Shown one piece after another: positions 22,136 to 31,170 of a DNA stretch of 64,000 nucleotides. Within the stretch, counting starts at the first letter, position 1. Each line of letters begins with the position of its first letter. The stretch covers positions 11,329,001 to 11,393,000 of the forward strand of contig NC_079888.1 of the NCBI RefSeq assembly GCF_029227915.1, written 5' to 3'. Under the pieces are notes generated by a model, which saw only the letters and a list, made by a program, of their open reading frames with translations, made no database searches and was not told where the DNA came from. The position numbers and the translations under genes are program-made. This DNA comes from Hydractinia symbiolongicarpus. Taxonomy: Eukaryota > Cnidaria > Hydrozoa > Anthoathecata > Hydractiniidae.

Positions 22136-23405
22136 TTAATATTCCACGGAATGGAACCTACCGTCCAGGATGTCTAATTGGGCATCCTGCAAGAGGTAGA
22201 CGTAAGCCATGAAATCTCTGGTTCCGTCTGCTTTCTTTGTGATATGTAGGGTAATGCCATCACTTAGAAGTTGTAGAGACCTTCCACTACAGTGCAACGC
22301 ATTATCGTTGAATGCTCTGAAATCGATGAAGAGCGCGTACTGTTCATTGAAACATTGCCCGATGGTCACGCTGGAGTCATGGCTACCGAAAATGTTCACA
22401 ATCTGTTCGAGGTGATCCTTGGGTAACATCGCGTGAGAGTATAACTCATTAGGCTCCCCTTCCACCGTCACGCTTATCTTCTCAATCTTGGGGTTGTAGA
22501 AGACTTCATTGACACCGGCATAGGGCTTCACTTTTCCAGGGTCTATGAAGAGTAGCAAGACACCTTTGAGACTCTTGGCCGGGTTATTTAGTTGGTGGTT
22601 ATATGAGGTGTCGGCCTTTTTCATCGTGACTACCTTGCTTCTTAGGATTCTCTCATAGGGCAGGGCCAATCTTGCATACCTTGACATCATAGCGCTTGCC
22701 AGACCTTCATGGGTAATCTTGTCAAATTCTAGCCTAATGTTATTAATTTTATAGGCTGCATCAGCTGCCTTGGCTGCCGTAGACCCTGAGGCTGCCGTCC
22801 CCGCATCTTAGATTACATCACCGTAAGACGCGAAATGCAGGACAAACTGCAACCTGTCGTATAAACCCGCCGCATAAAAGGTTAAATCTCTCGTTAACTC
22901 AAACATTTATCCCAAGGGTATGCAGAAGGTGTTACCATACACCGCAACACTCTCCTTCTCCTCATCTGTCCCGACATGGTCAGTGGCCTTGACTTGCAGG
23001 GCCCGGATAGTCCCGTCGTTGGGATTGATGCCGTCTAGGATGAGGTTGTTGTCCCTGTCAAACTTTGGCAGCCAGAGGTCCCGGTATACTGCCAAGGTAT
23101 TATAATTAGATATATTTTGTACCTCTTCACCATTCAAAGTGATGCGTAGGTTCTTCACCAGGCTTTTACCAATGTTGCTGACTATGATACGCTTTGTATT
23201 GGTCCGTTAGATCAAATAGAAGCTTCAGACTACCCGGAAAAATGACATTATTGTGAGGCATGTTTGGGTTATCGAAATTGAGGTCTTCGTTCTGATTAAT
23301 GGTTGAGGGTATGTGGGATATCTGGGCCCTTTGTTTTCGGCCCTTGTTACCAAAGAGTTGCTTCATCTCTGCATATGGGTCTAGCGTCGTTCCAAATGCA
23401 CTCAT
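22136..23405 (-). pseudogene. Polinton major capsid protein (double jelly roll)
   Basis: ATG at 23405 (MSAFGTTLDPYAEM). Blocks seen include 'PGSLKLLFDLTDQY', 'LWLPKFDRDNN' with 'VYGNTFCIPLG', and the long C-terminal block 22690-22136 with 'GVLLLFIDPG', 'FYNPKIEKISVTVEG', 'YALFIDFRAF' and a closing 'QLDILDGRFHSVEY'. Total span is about 423 codons, in the range of Polinton capsid proteins, which fold as two jelly rolls and build an icosahedral shell. Breaks: a frame change near 23165 and stops near 22908 and 22810. It is transcribed toward the zinc-repeat gene and the integrase. Confidence 0.8.
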
Positions 23406-23435
23406 ATTTATTTTATAGGAAATCTTTAAATAAAG

Positions 23436-23785
23436 ATGCCAACTAATCCAGTATTTGTACCAGACATTGATATCGATGATGACGAGGAGGATGGAGGCCA
23501 TCCAGATAAGCCCGCTGATACTACGTCAAAACTCCCCGGAACGCCAAAACTCCCCGGAACATCGGGGCCTTCAACAGAACAACAGCAGGAGGATACGCTG
23601 ACGGGGCAGAGGCAAAAGTTACTAAAACCGTCTTACGGAAAAATACGATTACGATCGTCTTACGGAAAAATTGGGGGTTACAGCCTAATGCGAGGTATTA
23701 TGATGCCTTCAGAGAAGACAAGGGGAATCAACTAATTTTTAAGGAGATAGTGAAGGGTAAGCTTCACTATCTCCTTAAAAATTAG
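23436..23785 (+). pseudogene. Polinton protein, acidic N-terminus, function unknown
   Basis: Divergent from the capsid gene (30 bp between the start codons). The N-terminus is acidic ('DIDIDDDEEDGG') and then Pro/Ser/Thr-rich. Around 23620-23660 the frame is disturbed by a near-duplication ('tcttacggaaaaat' twice); beyond it the frame that stays open ends at TAG 23783, inside the right arm of a perfect hairpin. No family was recognised beyond its position in the element. Confidence 0.5.
23732..23785. terminator. Perfect 24-bp-arm stem-loop at a gene end
   Basis: Arms 23732-23755 and 23762-23785 are exactly complementary around a 6-nt loop (ggtaag). The right arm ends with the stop codon of the preceding frame, so the last 18 codons encode the hairpin. 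The next gene starts 13 nt later. The strongest of the Polinton gene-end hairpins. Confidence 0.75.
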
Positions 23786-23798
23786 CCTGAAAAACAAG

Positions 23799-24414
23799 AT
23801 GATCCTATATGATAGCGAGATTAATAAGGCAGAGGGCAGGGTGAAAGAACTTGAGAAGCAGAAGGTTGGGGCGGACGAAGGGCGGCCGGCTAACCTTGAG
23901 AAGGAGATAGAAAAGGCGAAGAAAGAGATTAAGGATCTGAACGATAAAAAGAAGGCCATAGGGGAAGCACATGGTACTATCCACTGACATATACCCCCAA
24001 CTCAGACATATCAAAGACACGCTATTAAAAATCGGTGGAGATAACACAACTCTGCTTGAGAAACTTCGTATACTCTTCCGGGAACAGGGTATAACCATAG
24101 CCAGTATAGTCTGCGCTATTGGACTGCTGATAAGCACCATTGTACTCTCTGTTACAGGGGGAAGCGCCGGGGGTGCTGTAGGAGGAAGTGCCGCAGCGGG
24201 TGGTGAAAAAGGGTTCGTACAAAAGTAGCTGGAAAGGCTCGGAAATTTTCTCAAATACCTAGTAGGCAAGGCAGGTGTTGCGTTACCTGGGATCATCGAT
24301 ACGATAGTCTCGTTCTTTCTTAGGGTAGCGTCAACCATCGTGAAATATGCGGCAAAAAATCTGTACATGGCCATCGCGGGAGCTGCCGGGCTTGTCGTGC
24401 TATACGTGAAATAA
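23799..24414 (+). pseudogene. Polinton coiled-coil/transmembrane protein
   Basis: The N-terminal part (23799-23987) is a charged coiled coil ('NLEKEIEKAKKEIKDLNDKK'). Near 23975 the frame changes to 'DIYPQLRHIKDTLLKIGGD' and a hydrophobic segment 'ITIASIVCAIGLLISTIVL', followed by a Gly/Ala-rich linker. After a TAG at 24226 the same frame continues through 'VALPGIIDTIVSFFL' to 'GAAGLVVLYVK' and stops at TAA 24412. It probably acts at a membrane or inside the particle; a minor structural role is only inferred from context. Confidence 0.6.
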
Positions 24415-24427
24415 TAGGCTTATTTCA
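24407..24427. terminator. Stem-loop shared by two convergent genes
   Basis: 8-bp arms 'tgaaataa' and 'ttatttca' around a 5-nt loop. The plus-strand gene ends in GTG AAA TAA in the left arm, and the minus-strand gene ends in TTG AAA TAA in the right arm, so each arm carries the stop codon of one of the facing genes. Confidence 0.65.
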
Positions 24428-25551
24428 ACCATATAAAGGCCAGGATGATACCTACTCCTATGGTGATTAATGAGGCCTTGGTATCCTCATGTTTTGTGGT
24501 GGTTGTTCAGGTATATGGGGCGTGACATGTTTGGGAGGTTGTATAACCTGTGTATCTGGGGTATGTATGGGAGGTGTAATAGGTGTTGTATGCCTAGGGG
24601 GTGATTTGACAGATGCCAAATGCCAGGTGGCATGCTTTGGGGGTGTAGGTGGTATGGTATGTATAGGTGTGGCATGCCGCACAATAGGCTTGTTATTCAG
24701 GTCAAGCCATATACCGATCATTGCATTGGCCGGTGCAATAAAAATGTTGTTGTTATACCCTACGATTTTTGCTATGCGCAGGTTCATATCGGATGGCAGC
24801 ATGTACACACCATGCATGACGAAATTTACCGGTGTCCTCGCATACTGCAGTACTTTTTGAAACGTAATGTCATGACTTACATTTTCCTGACGTTCTACCA
24901 TAGCCTCAAATTTCTGTACCAGAATCTGCCTTGCTGTATATTTGTCCGCACCGGTCCCTAGAAGGGATGCTTTGGCCCTGCTTGAGACCCCAGTAACAGC
25001 ACCACATAAACTCGGATACTCTCGCTCAGTTTAGTAAGACCTTCGGAGGTCAAGCCCTGACTTGTGGGCATGATAAACTTCGCCCAGTCGCCTTCAACCT
25101 GGGGCCACCGTCTACCATTTGTCAATAAGAACATGACAGCCTTAAACTTGTACAAGGTATTAGCATCTGCACCGTATTCGCGACAGATCCGCGCGTATCC
25201 GGAGGTTTAGTAGGGATTTTTGTACTGTGACAAGCCATCATCATAGGGCATGGGTACCTTCATTTTTGCCAGGATACGACGCATATGACAATATACGTGG
25301 AATTTAAAGGTGAAGTTGATAAGGGGCACAGAACCCGTCATGTGCTTGGCACAGATGCCTAGGGCTGTTGTGGCGCAATGGGTGGCAAAATTAACCTGAA
25401 TATTCCAGTAGTCCAACGCTTGACCTTTCCAATTCACATTAACGGGGTCATCAAGGTAGGTTGTTGGAACTTTTATGACATACTTGGTGAATTCAGGGAA
25501 TACTACAGAGATATGGGAGTCTGTAGACACGTATAGGTCCTGGTGCTCCAA
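24420..25551 (-). pseudogene. Polinton protein, probably structural, function unknown
   Basis: ATG at 25551. The N-terminal block contains 'FPEFTKYVIKVPTTYLDDP' and 'ALDYWNIQVNF'. An in-frame stop at 25207 is followed by 'TNGRRWPQVEGDW' and 'LTKLSESIRVYVVLLLGSQ' (to 24958). A frame change leads to 'GVYMLPSDMNLRIAKIVGY' and a Pro/His-rich stretch. A further frame change near 24470 gives a C-terminal hydrophobic anchor ('SLITIGVGIILAFIW') ending at TAA 24420. The large size, the conservation impression and the tail anchor suggest a virion or membrane protein, but no family name can be given. Confidence 0.55.
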
Positions 25552-25629
25552 ATTTGTAACACCAAGTGGCCATTCCCCCTGTTACTTTTGTACTTTGCCT
25601 TGGGGTTGTGGTATATGTTCATCTTTTGT

Positions 25630-26287
25630 TTTAAAACAAATAAAGCAACTGTACATCACTGATACCGATAAACCTACTATATTCGAGGACTACCTTGGGC
25701 AAGACACTCGTATAGCCTTGAAATCGATAAGTATCAGGCCCGGATGGTTGAACCTATACAGCGACAGTGACATTACGATCAGGAAAGTGGAACCTAATCA
25801 GAGGGTGACTCGTATCAAGATTATGAAGGGTTTGTATAAGATAGAGGATATCGCCGCTTTTTTCAACAGCCAGGCAGAGGACAAGATCAAGCTTTTCGTA
25901 TTGAAAAACGGCTAATGCAGGCTCCGTGTCAGCGATGGGTACTTGGTGGTGATTCATCGACCATTGCAGAAGCTTCTAGGCCTACCCTATGACCCAGAAA
26001 AAAGTATTATATGAAGGGTGACTATGATGCCTTATACAGGACCGATACATACCAAAGATTGAGACTTATTTGTCCCCAATTGGATGAAGACGACTGCCTT
26101 TTGGATGGAAAAAAATCCAAGGTTCTGGCCCTACTTCCTACCAAGGAGTTAAACGCTTGGGGGGGATATGTTAACCTGGACCTTTGACAGTCCTGTATAC
26201 CTTCCACTGAAGGGGTCCACTGACCGTCTTGAGTTCATGCTAACGGACGTCTATCACTATGAAAAAAATACATGTTACATTTTTTAG
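25630..26287 (+). pseudogene. Polinton penton-like minor capsid protein (probable)
   Basis: Divergent from the preceding gene. Blocks include 'ALKSISIRPGWLNLYSDSD', 'RIKIMKGLYKIEDIAAFF' and 'SDGYLVVIHRPLQKLLGL', and after two frame changes (about 25990 and 26185) 'FDSPVYLPLKGSTDRLEFM' and 'LTDVYHY'. The ending of beta-strand-like blocks with a PL...LEF.LTD pattern resembles penton/minor capsid jelly-roll proteins of Polintons and adintoviruses. An in-frame TAA lies at 25913. The start codon could not be fixed because no in-frame ATG is found upstream. It could instead be another virion protein. Confidence 0.45.
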
Positions 26288-26290
26288 CAT
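26259..26290. terminator. Imperfect stem-loop over the penton-like stop codon
   Basis: Arms 'atgaaaaaaat' and 'attttttagcat' pair with a one-base bulge around a 9-nt loop; the TAG stop (26285-26287) lies in the right arm. The A/T-rich stem makes it weaker than the others. Confidence 0.35.
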
Positions 26291-26317
26291 CACAATGCAT
26301 TTGCTGATAGAATAAAT

Positions 26318-26915
26318 ATGAGTGATATTAGCAAACTTTACCCAAGTTTGCCAAGTGCACCCGTGCAAGGCTCTGATCATGATGAGGGACAGGTTTTCAG
26401 GCTTGAAAAAATTGAGGAAGTTGAACAAAATCTTCGGGGTGAAATAAAGGAGCGTAATAGACTGACAAGAGACTGAAGATGCACAATGGATGGGTACGCC
26501 TCTGTGACCATGGTCTACTTGGCGTAAGCGTTATTACTCAGGGCTTGGCATTGGGGCTATGGTGTCAGGCCTGGGGGTCCCATTGGCCTGTGCAATGGGA
26601 GGACTCGCGATTGCTGCTGGAATAGGGGAAACCGGTCTTCGGAACGCCTCAAAACGGTTGCGTGTTAAGTCTAAAAAGCACGAAGGCATCAGGCTACTCG
26701 CGGAGGCGAAATTAAACTCCATTGTTGACCTTATCAGCAAAAGCAATGGCGTTATCAGCAACTACGAGTATAGCCTAATCTCTTGAGAGAGGGAAAAATA
26801 TCTGCTGTTAAAGGAACAGATGAGGCAGCGCTTCAATAGGAACAGTATCAATGAACAAGAGCGTCAACAGCTGGTTGCCAAGGGCCGGGAAGAAGGTAGG
26901 CAAGACGTTTTATAA
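26318..26915 (+). pseudogene. Polinton small membrane/coiled-coil protein
   Basis: ATG at 26318 (MSDISKLYPSLPSAP), then a coiled-coil segment ('RLEKIEEVEQNLRGEIKE') ended by TGA at about 26474. After a frame change comes a hydrophobic Gly/Ala-rich segment ('VSGLGVPLACAMGGLAIAAG') and a basic helical tail ('RLRVKSKKHEGIRLLAEAK'). A TGA at 26784 precedes further in-frame coiled coil ending at TAA 26913. Probably one membrane-anchored protein of unknown role, broken in at least two places. Confidence 0.55.
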
Positions 26916-27608
26916 AAACTTCCATCTGTGCAGTATGTAAGCGGTACTCTCCGCCCGAATATAGGCCTTAATTTTATATATATATATATATTTTATAGGT
27001 CTTTTGAACCTATAAAATATATTGTTTCTTAATCCTCGCTTAGCAACCATTCCTTTTCTAAAGTCCTTGTACCGACATTCTGTGATATGTACCTGAGGGT
27101 AGTAGTTTTTACCTTGTACATATACCGATGAAATAGTCAGGATGGCACTGACCTGGCAGGGCTCATCAGAGGGTACCGGCATACCATAAAATTTAGTGGT
27201 AATTGCATCCTTGTAGTATTTGAGTTTAGCATTCACATAACGGTCCTTTTTCACAGGGCCTGTCGTCAATTGCTCGGATATCAACTCTTCGATTTTTTGC
27301 CATATTTGTGGATATTTCACAACCCAATCGGGATACTCTTCAAAATCGAGACTCATTGCTGGTACTGCATTGGTGTTGTACCGGGTGACCCCATGCGCGG
27401 ACCAGATTTTAGGTGTTTTCGCCCCCAAGGCAACCACGAGATCTTGTGTATGGTACCCTACTATGTACCGATTATCCTTACCCCCATTAGCAGGGATGGC
27501 ATCTGACGCTGTTATGTAATCTACATTGATATCATCGATATCTGTGAATGTAGCAGCAAATGAGTAGAATAGTTTTCGGCTGACGGGCTCATTCTCAAAT
27601 TTTAGCAT
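26910..27608 (-). pseudogene. Polinton protein of unknown function
   Basis: A 232-residue frame with blocks such as 'LFYSFAATFTDIDDINVDY', 'NRYIVGYHTQDLVVAL' and 'CQVSAILTISSVYVQGK', a mixed beta-like pattern without a recognised family. The last ~35 residues ('KYIYIYKIKAYIRAES') read through a stem-loop and a (TA)n run, which suggests the natural stop at the hairpin has been lost by an indel. Convergent with the gene ending at 26915. Confidence 0.5.
26987..27021. terminator. 14-bp-arm stem-loop near convergent gene ends
   Basis: Arms 'tatattttataggt' (26987) and 'acctataaaatata' (27008) around a 7-nt loop, next to a (TA)n run. It lies about 70 nt after the plus-strand stop at 26913 and inside the 3' part of the opposing frame. 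Confidence 0.6.
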
Positions 27609-27804
27609 CCTGTTTATTGTATATTTCGAACGACTGCAGAGAATTGCATGTCATCGTACATACGCAACCACCCCCATTGTACGTGATATGCTCATTATAG
27701 CAGTACCAGCATAACATTTTACCCTTCACTAGGAACCTCCGACCACAGGTGCATCTGTCATATGCATCCAATATACGCTCACAGTCATTACAATGCTCAT
27801 TCAT
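27595..27804 (-). CDS. Small Cys-rich Polinton protein
   Basis: 69 residues with paired cysteines ('CNDCERILD', 'CTCGRRFLV', 'CWYCYNEH', 'CVCTMTC'), most likely a zinc-binding protein. Its ATG (27804) overlaps the stop of the gene upstream, and its own stop overlaps the start of the gene downstream, an arrangement typical of compact viral gene blocks. Function unknown. Confidence 0.5.
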   Translation of the reverse strand: MNEHCNDCERILDAYDRCTCGRRFLVKGKMLCWYCYNEHITYNGGGCVCTMTCNSLQSFEIYNKQDAKI

Positions 27805-27985
27805 TTATTAAGATATCAAGACGATCCTCCAGGTCTTTAATCCTCTGTTAATTGGACCCCTCCTTCTCTGATTCTTGTACTAATGCCAGACCCATAAGAG
27901 GTAAGGAGATACTTACGCCAGTCATAAATGCAGTCAAAGTTGCAGTTCCGAAGATATCGAATTTTAATTGACAGTTGACGCACAT
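27797..27985 (-). pseudogene. Small single-pass membrane protein at the Polinton end
   Basis: ATG at 27985 (MCVNCQLKFDIFG), then a hydrophobic segment 'TLTAFMTGVSISLPLMGLAL' and a short coiled-coil tail ('RIKDLEDRLDIL') ending at TGA 27797. A TAA at 27848 interrupts it. This is the outermost gene before the right terminal repeat. No family recognised. Confidence 0.5.
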
Positions 27986-27993
27986 TTTATTAT

Positions 27994-28016
27994 ATCTTAC
28001 AACCATGTTGTAAGAT
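27994..28016. other. Stem-loop between terminal repeat and last gene
   Basis: Perfect 10-bp arms 'atcttacaac' and 'gttgtaagat' with a 3-nt loop, just upstream of the small membrane gene. It lies in a leader position rather than after a gene, so it may be a promoter or replication element. Confidence 0.55.
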
Positions 28017-28023
28017 GACGTTT

Positions 28024-28202
28024 TTTTTGTATGATAACCTTGATATGCATGACTCAACACCGACTTGCGTATGATGTTACAGCGCATGCGTTGATGATCA
28101 GTGGATTTTTGCTGATGATCAGCGCATTTTTGTGCAATGGAGCGTGACGAAAAGTTGTGACGTCACAAACAAAATTGTGTATGATATTTTTTATGAGAGT
28201 TT
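28024..28202 (-). repeat. Right terminal inverted repeat of the Polinton
   Basis: Reverse complement of 11572-11738 at high identity, ending 'atatttttt atgagagttt' at 28202. It contains two tandem 'tgatgatcag' blocks where the left copy has one. Confidence 0.9.
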
Positions 28203-31170
28203 GACCGTGATTTTTTGAAAAATGTGGTTATATTCCATCCCTACACTAGCTACCCTGATCGTGACGTGACAACCATTAAAGTTGATCTTTGCTTGTCAAC
28301 TTCAAAACCAAAACATGCGAAACTCATGAAAAGCATTTCCAAACTGAAAAAGGTCGTAACATCATCACTGCTGGTTGGAGGCTGCTGGGATAACAGAAAC
28401 ATTAAAAAGCGCCAGAGAAGCAAATAGCCAGATCAACATGGACCCATTTTTGTAAAATTACAAGTTCATACTATACGAAAAAAGTTACCGTTAAAAAAAT
28501 TTTTCTCTTCTTTCTCAAATTCGGGTTAATTAAATGCTTTTTAAAAAAGAACCTTGCTAAGAACCGCGTAATTAAACGCCTTTTTAAAAATAATTTGATT
28601 GAACCGCGTTAATTTCATGACCGTTAATTTAATTCGCGTTAATTTCTTGACTCGTTAATTTCATGGAATAAGGTATTATCATAATGCAATTCGAAACGAA
28701 GAGCTTCTTTTAGACATTGAAATAAGGAAAAATTTGATGATAAATCTTCCAAAATATGGGATGATTTTTATACTTTTTTCAGTATCTTTTCCTAAAATTT
28801 GACCTAAAAACCCTAAATTCTACTAAAATTCTCTAAAATTATAAAATTAAGAATCTGTAATCACCTTTATTTTAGGTGTTGGTTTTCTACTGCACATTTT
28901 TCTGAGTGTATAAGTATAATTTTAAACTACTCATAACCTTAAACTGAGATTGTTGGTAATCAAAATTTATGTTTATTGTGGTAGAAAATAACTTGTGCTG
29001 ATTGAAGTAACCCGGCTAAAATATCAATATATCAATCAAGCTGTTAAAAGCTGGACAGCAGCGTGTAGAGTGTAGCAGCCCTATGTGAATTTGACTTCAC
29101 TCTCAAATCTACCAAAATCACAAACCAGCTACAAAAAAATTCGAATAAAAAAAAAAAGATTGTCTGATTTTGTTGGCTACCACATAAACTTCTGTACTAA
29201 ATAAGGGGATTCCGACAGACTTGCGGCTTTTTGCCCGATTGAGGGCCTTGTGTGAATTTTTACGTGAAATGTAAAAATATAGAAATGCTCAAATGTTCGA
29301 GATTTTTATTGCGTTTATTGAGAATGCACGTTAATTAGAACATGGACATTAAATTTTGAGCATACGGCACACAATATATTTCAAAACTAATTCTGTCAGT
29401 GCTTTTGGTTATTTACTTGATGTTTTTGTACTAGGAAATTGATATAGTTGCGAGCCTACCAGAAGATGCACGCAATATTGCGGTTATAACAGTGTTTTCC
29501 TGGAAAATGCGAAGTATGTATTTTCCGCTGAAATGTTGAATCAATGGCTTACTTTTTGAGATCCTTGAATTTTCCCCGAGGTCCACTTATTGGACGGGTA
29601 ATAAAGCGTGTACGAAATGTATCTTCCCAGCCTGATATTCTTGCATGCTATGTTCTTTAAAAAAAGCGTGTAGCGAAATTTTCTTGCATAAATTCTAGCC
29701 ATCATTCTCGATACAATGTGCTGAAAACACCAAGATTCATACGTTGCTCATATATAGCTCTAACTACTCAAAATCTGTTTCCTTCTCTTAAATTTTTTTT
29801 TTCTTTTTCGATGAAAAAAAATAAAGACAAAAATTTTCCAAATTTCCAAATCGCCTTCATCTTGTAGTATTTCACATTTCCCGTGGTGGAGTTGCTTCAC
29901 ATTTTGATAAACGCACTTACACGCAAATAATACCAATACAATTTGATGGCTTCTCCTTATTGACAATCTTTACTGCAAACATCATTCATTCATAAAAATC
30001 GATTGAAATGACGACTTACTGTTGACAAGTCTGATGAATGTTTATAAACGCAGGATGATAAAATAAATGTAGTGTTTGTGGTATGTTGTAAAGAATTTTT
30101 TTTACCACGGTTGTTCGAACTGATTAGGTCCGACATGTATGTTATTTTTGTTTTCTGGAAGCCGTAAGATATGATTTTAAAGATTTGGATAGACGTCGTT
30201 GTTAAGAGTTAAAATAGCTGTTTTCCGGGAAGTGTTTCGAAATTTTGGATTTACAGCAACTTAATTTTTGAGTTTGTTTATATGTAGCTGGTTATGTTTT
30301 AATAATACTCTGTTCTTTTTATTTATAGTGACCATTATGGTTGCTATGGGAGTAAAAGTTATACCACGCTGTATAAAGCCCTTTGTGTAGGCTGTATAGC
30401 CAATCACCGATGCGAATTTCCCGTATAAAACCAGTTAAAAATAGCCATCAGGTAACGAAAGATAATATATGAAATTTAAATTCCTTTCCAGGTATAAACT
30501 CAGCCATAAATTTACAGAAACATTACAGTATCCTTAACATAGCGTGCGTGTTGGATTATGCATCGGCAATTACTTGTTCTACAAAACATGAGGTAAAATT
30601 TTTAGTGCTGTCTGTTCTTTTTTTCTGACAAAATTTCCGAATTAACAAAGCACCAATTGGGCTGTCAAAATTTCGTAGATGCATTACGCACGAGGTATCC
30701 TGCAGTTGCCCAGAATTAGCCACGATACTATTCGCACGAGGGTTTCGAAATTTAGAGAATACGAATATTATTATTATATATAAGGTTCCTCGCGTGATCA
30801 AACTCGAGTGAATGTAGGGGATTGATCGTATTTCGTATCTATCATAAGTTTTATTTTTTAAATTACAAAAATTTCGAAGAGCAACAAATATTATATACAA
30901 AAGTTAAATGCTATTTCTGCAAAATGTAGCTACTTGGTCGAACTTGCAAAAATGTCAAGAGCACAAAAGATTTTTAAGTAATTTAAAAGGACAAGAATTT
31001 TGCTGAAATATGAAAGAATGCGGATTCTGTTTGATAAAACTTACTGACTCTCTCTCCCTCTCTCTTATACCGTTTTACAATACTTGTTTCAAACAAAAGT
31101 TAAAAAGCGGTAAAACTTCATAGAAATAAAAAAGTGAAAGAATAATTTCGTCCTTCTCCCATCTATTTAG
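28203..31170. other. Downstream spacer of FBXO7, no gene recognised
   Basis: AT-rich sequence with only short frames. A small cluster of 'cgttaatttcatga'-like repeats lies at 28600-28670. The FBXO7 3' UTR and poly(A) site should fall in its last part, but no unambiguous signal was chosen. Confidence 0.4.

Larger units (their letters stand above)
11572..28202. mobile_element. Polinton (Maverick) element, nearly full length, decayed
   Basis: A 16.6-kb element (13.5 kb without its 3.1-kb insertion) bounded by inverted repeats of ~165-180 bp. It encodes the Polinton hallmark set: protein-primed family B DNA polymerase, retroviral-type integrase, packaging ATPase remnant and double-jelly-roll major capsid protein, plus accessory genes. 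Most genes carry stops or frameshifts, and a deletion fuses the polymerase to the ATPase, so it is a dead or non-autonomous copy. Genes lie on both strands in short blocks with overlapping ends. Confidence 0.93.

Noticed and set aside
24489-24961. Cys/Gly-rich plus-strand ORFs
   Set aside because: Antisense shadows of the Pro/His-rich part of the minus-strand Polinton gene.
11572-28202. Free-living virus genome rather than a transposon
   Set aside because: Gene decay, insertion by other transposons and embedding among host sequence show an old genomic copy.
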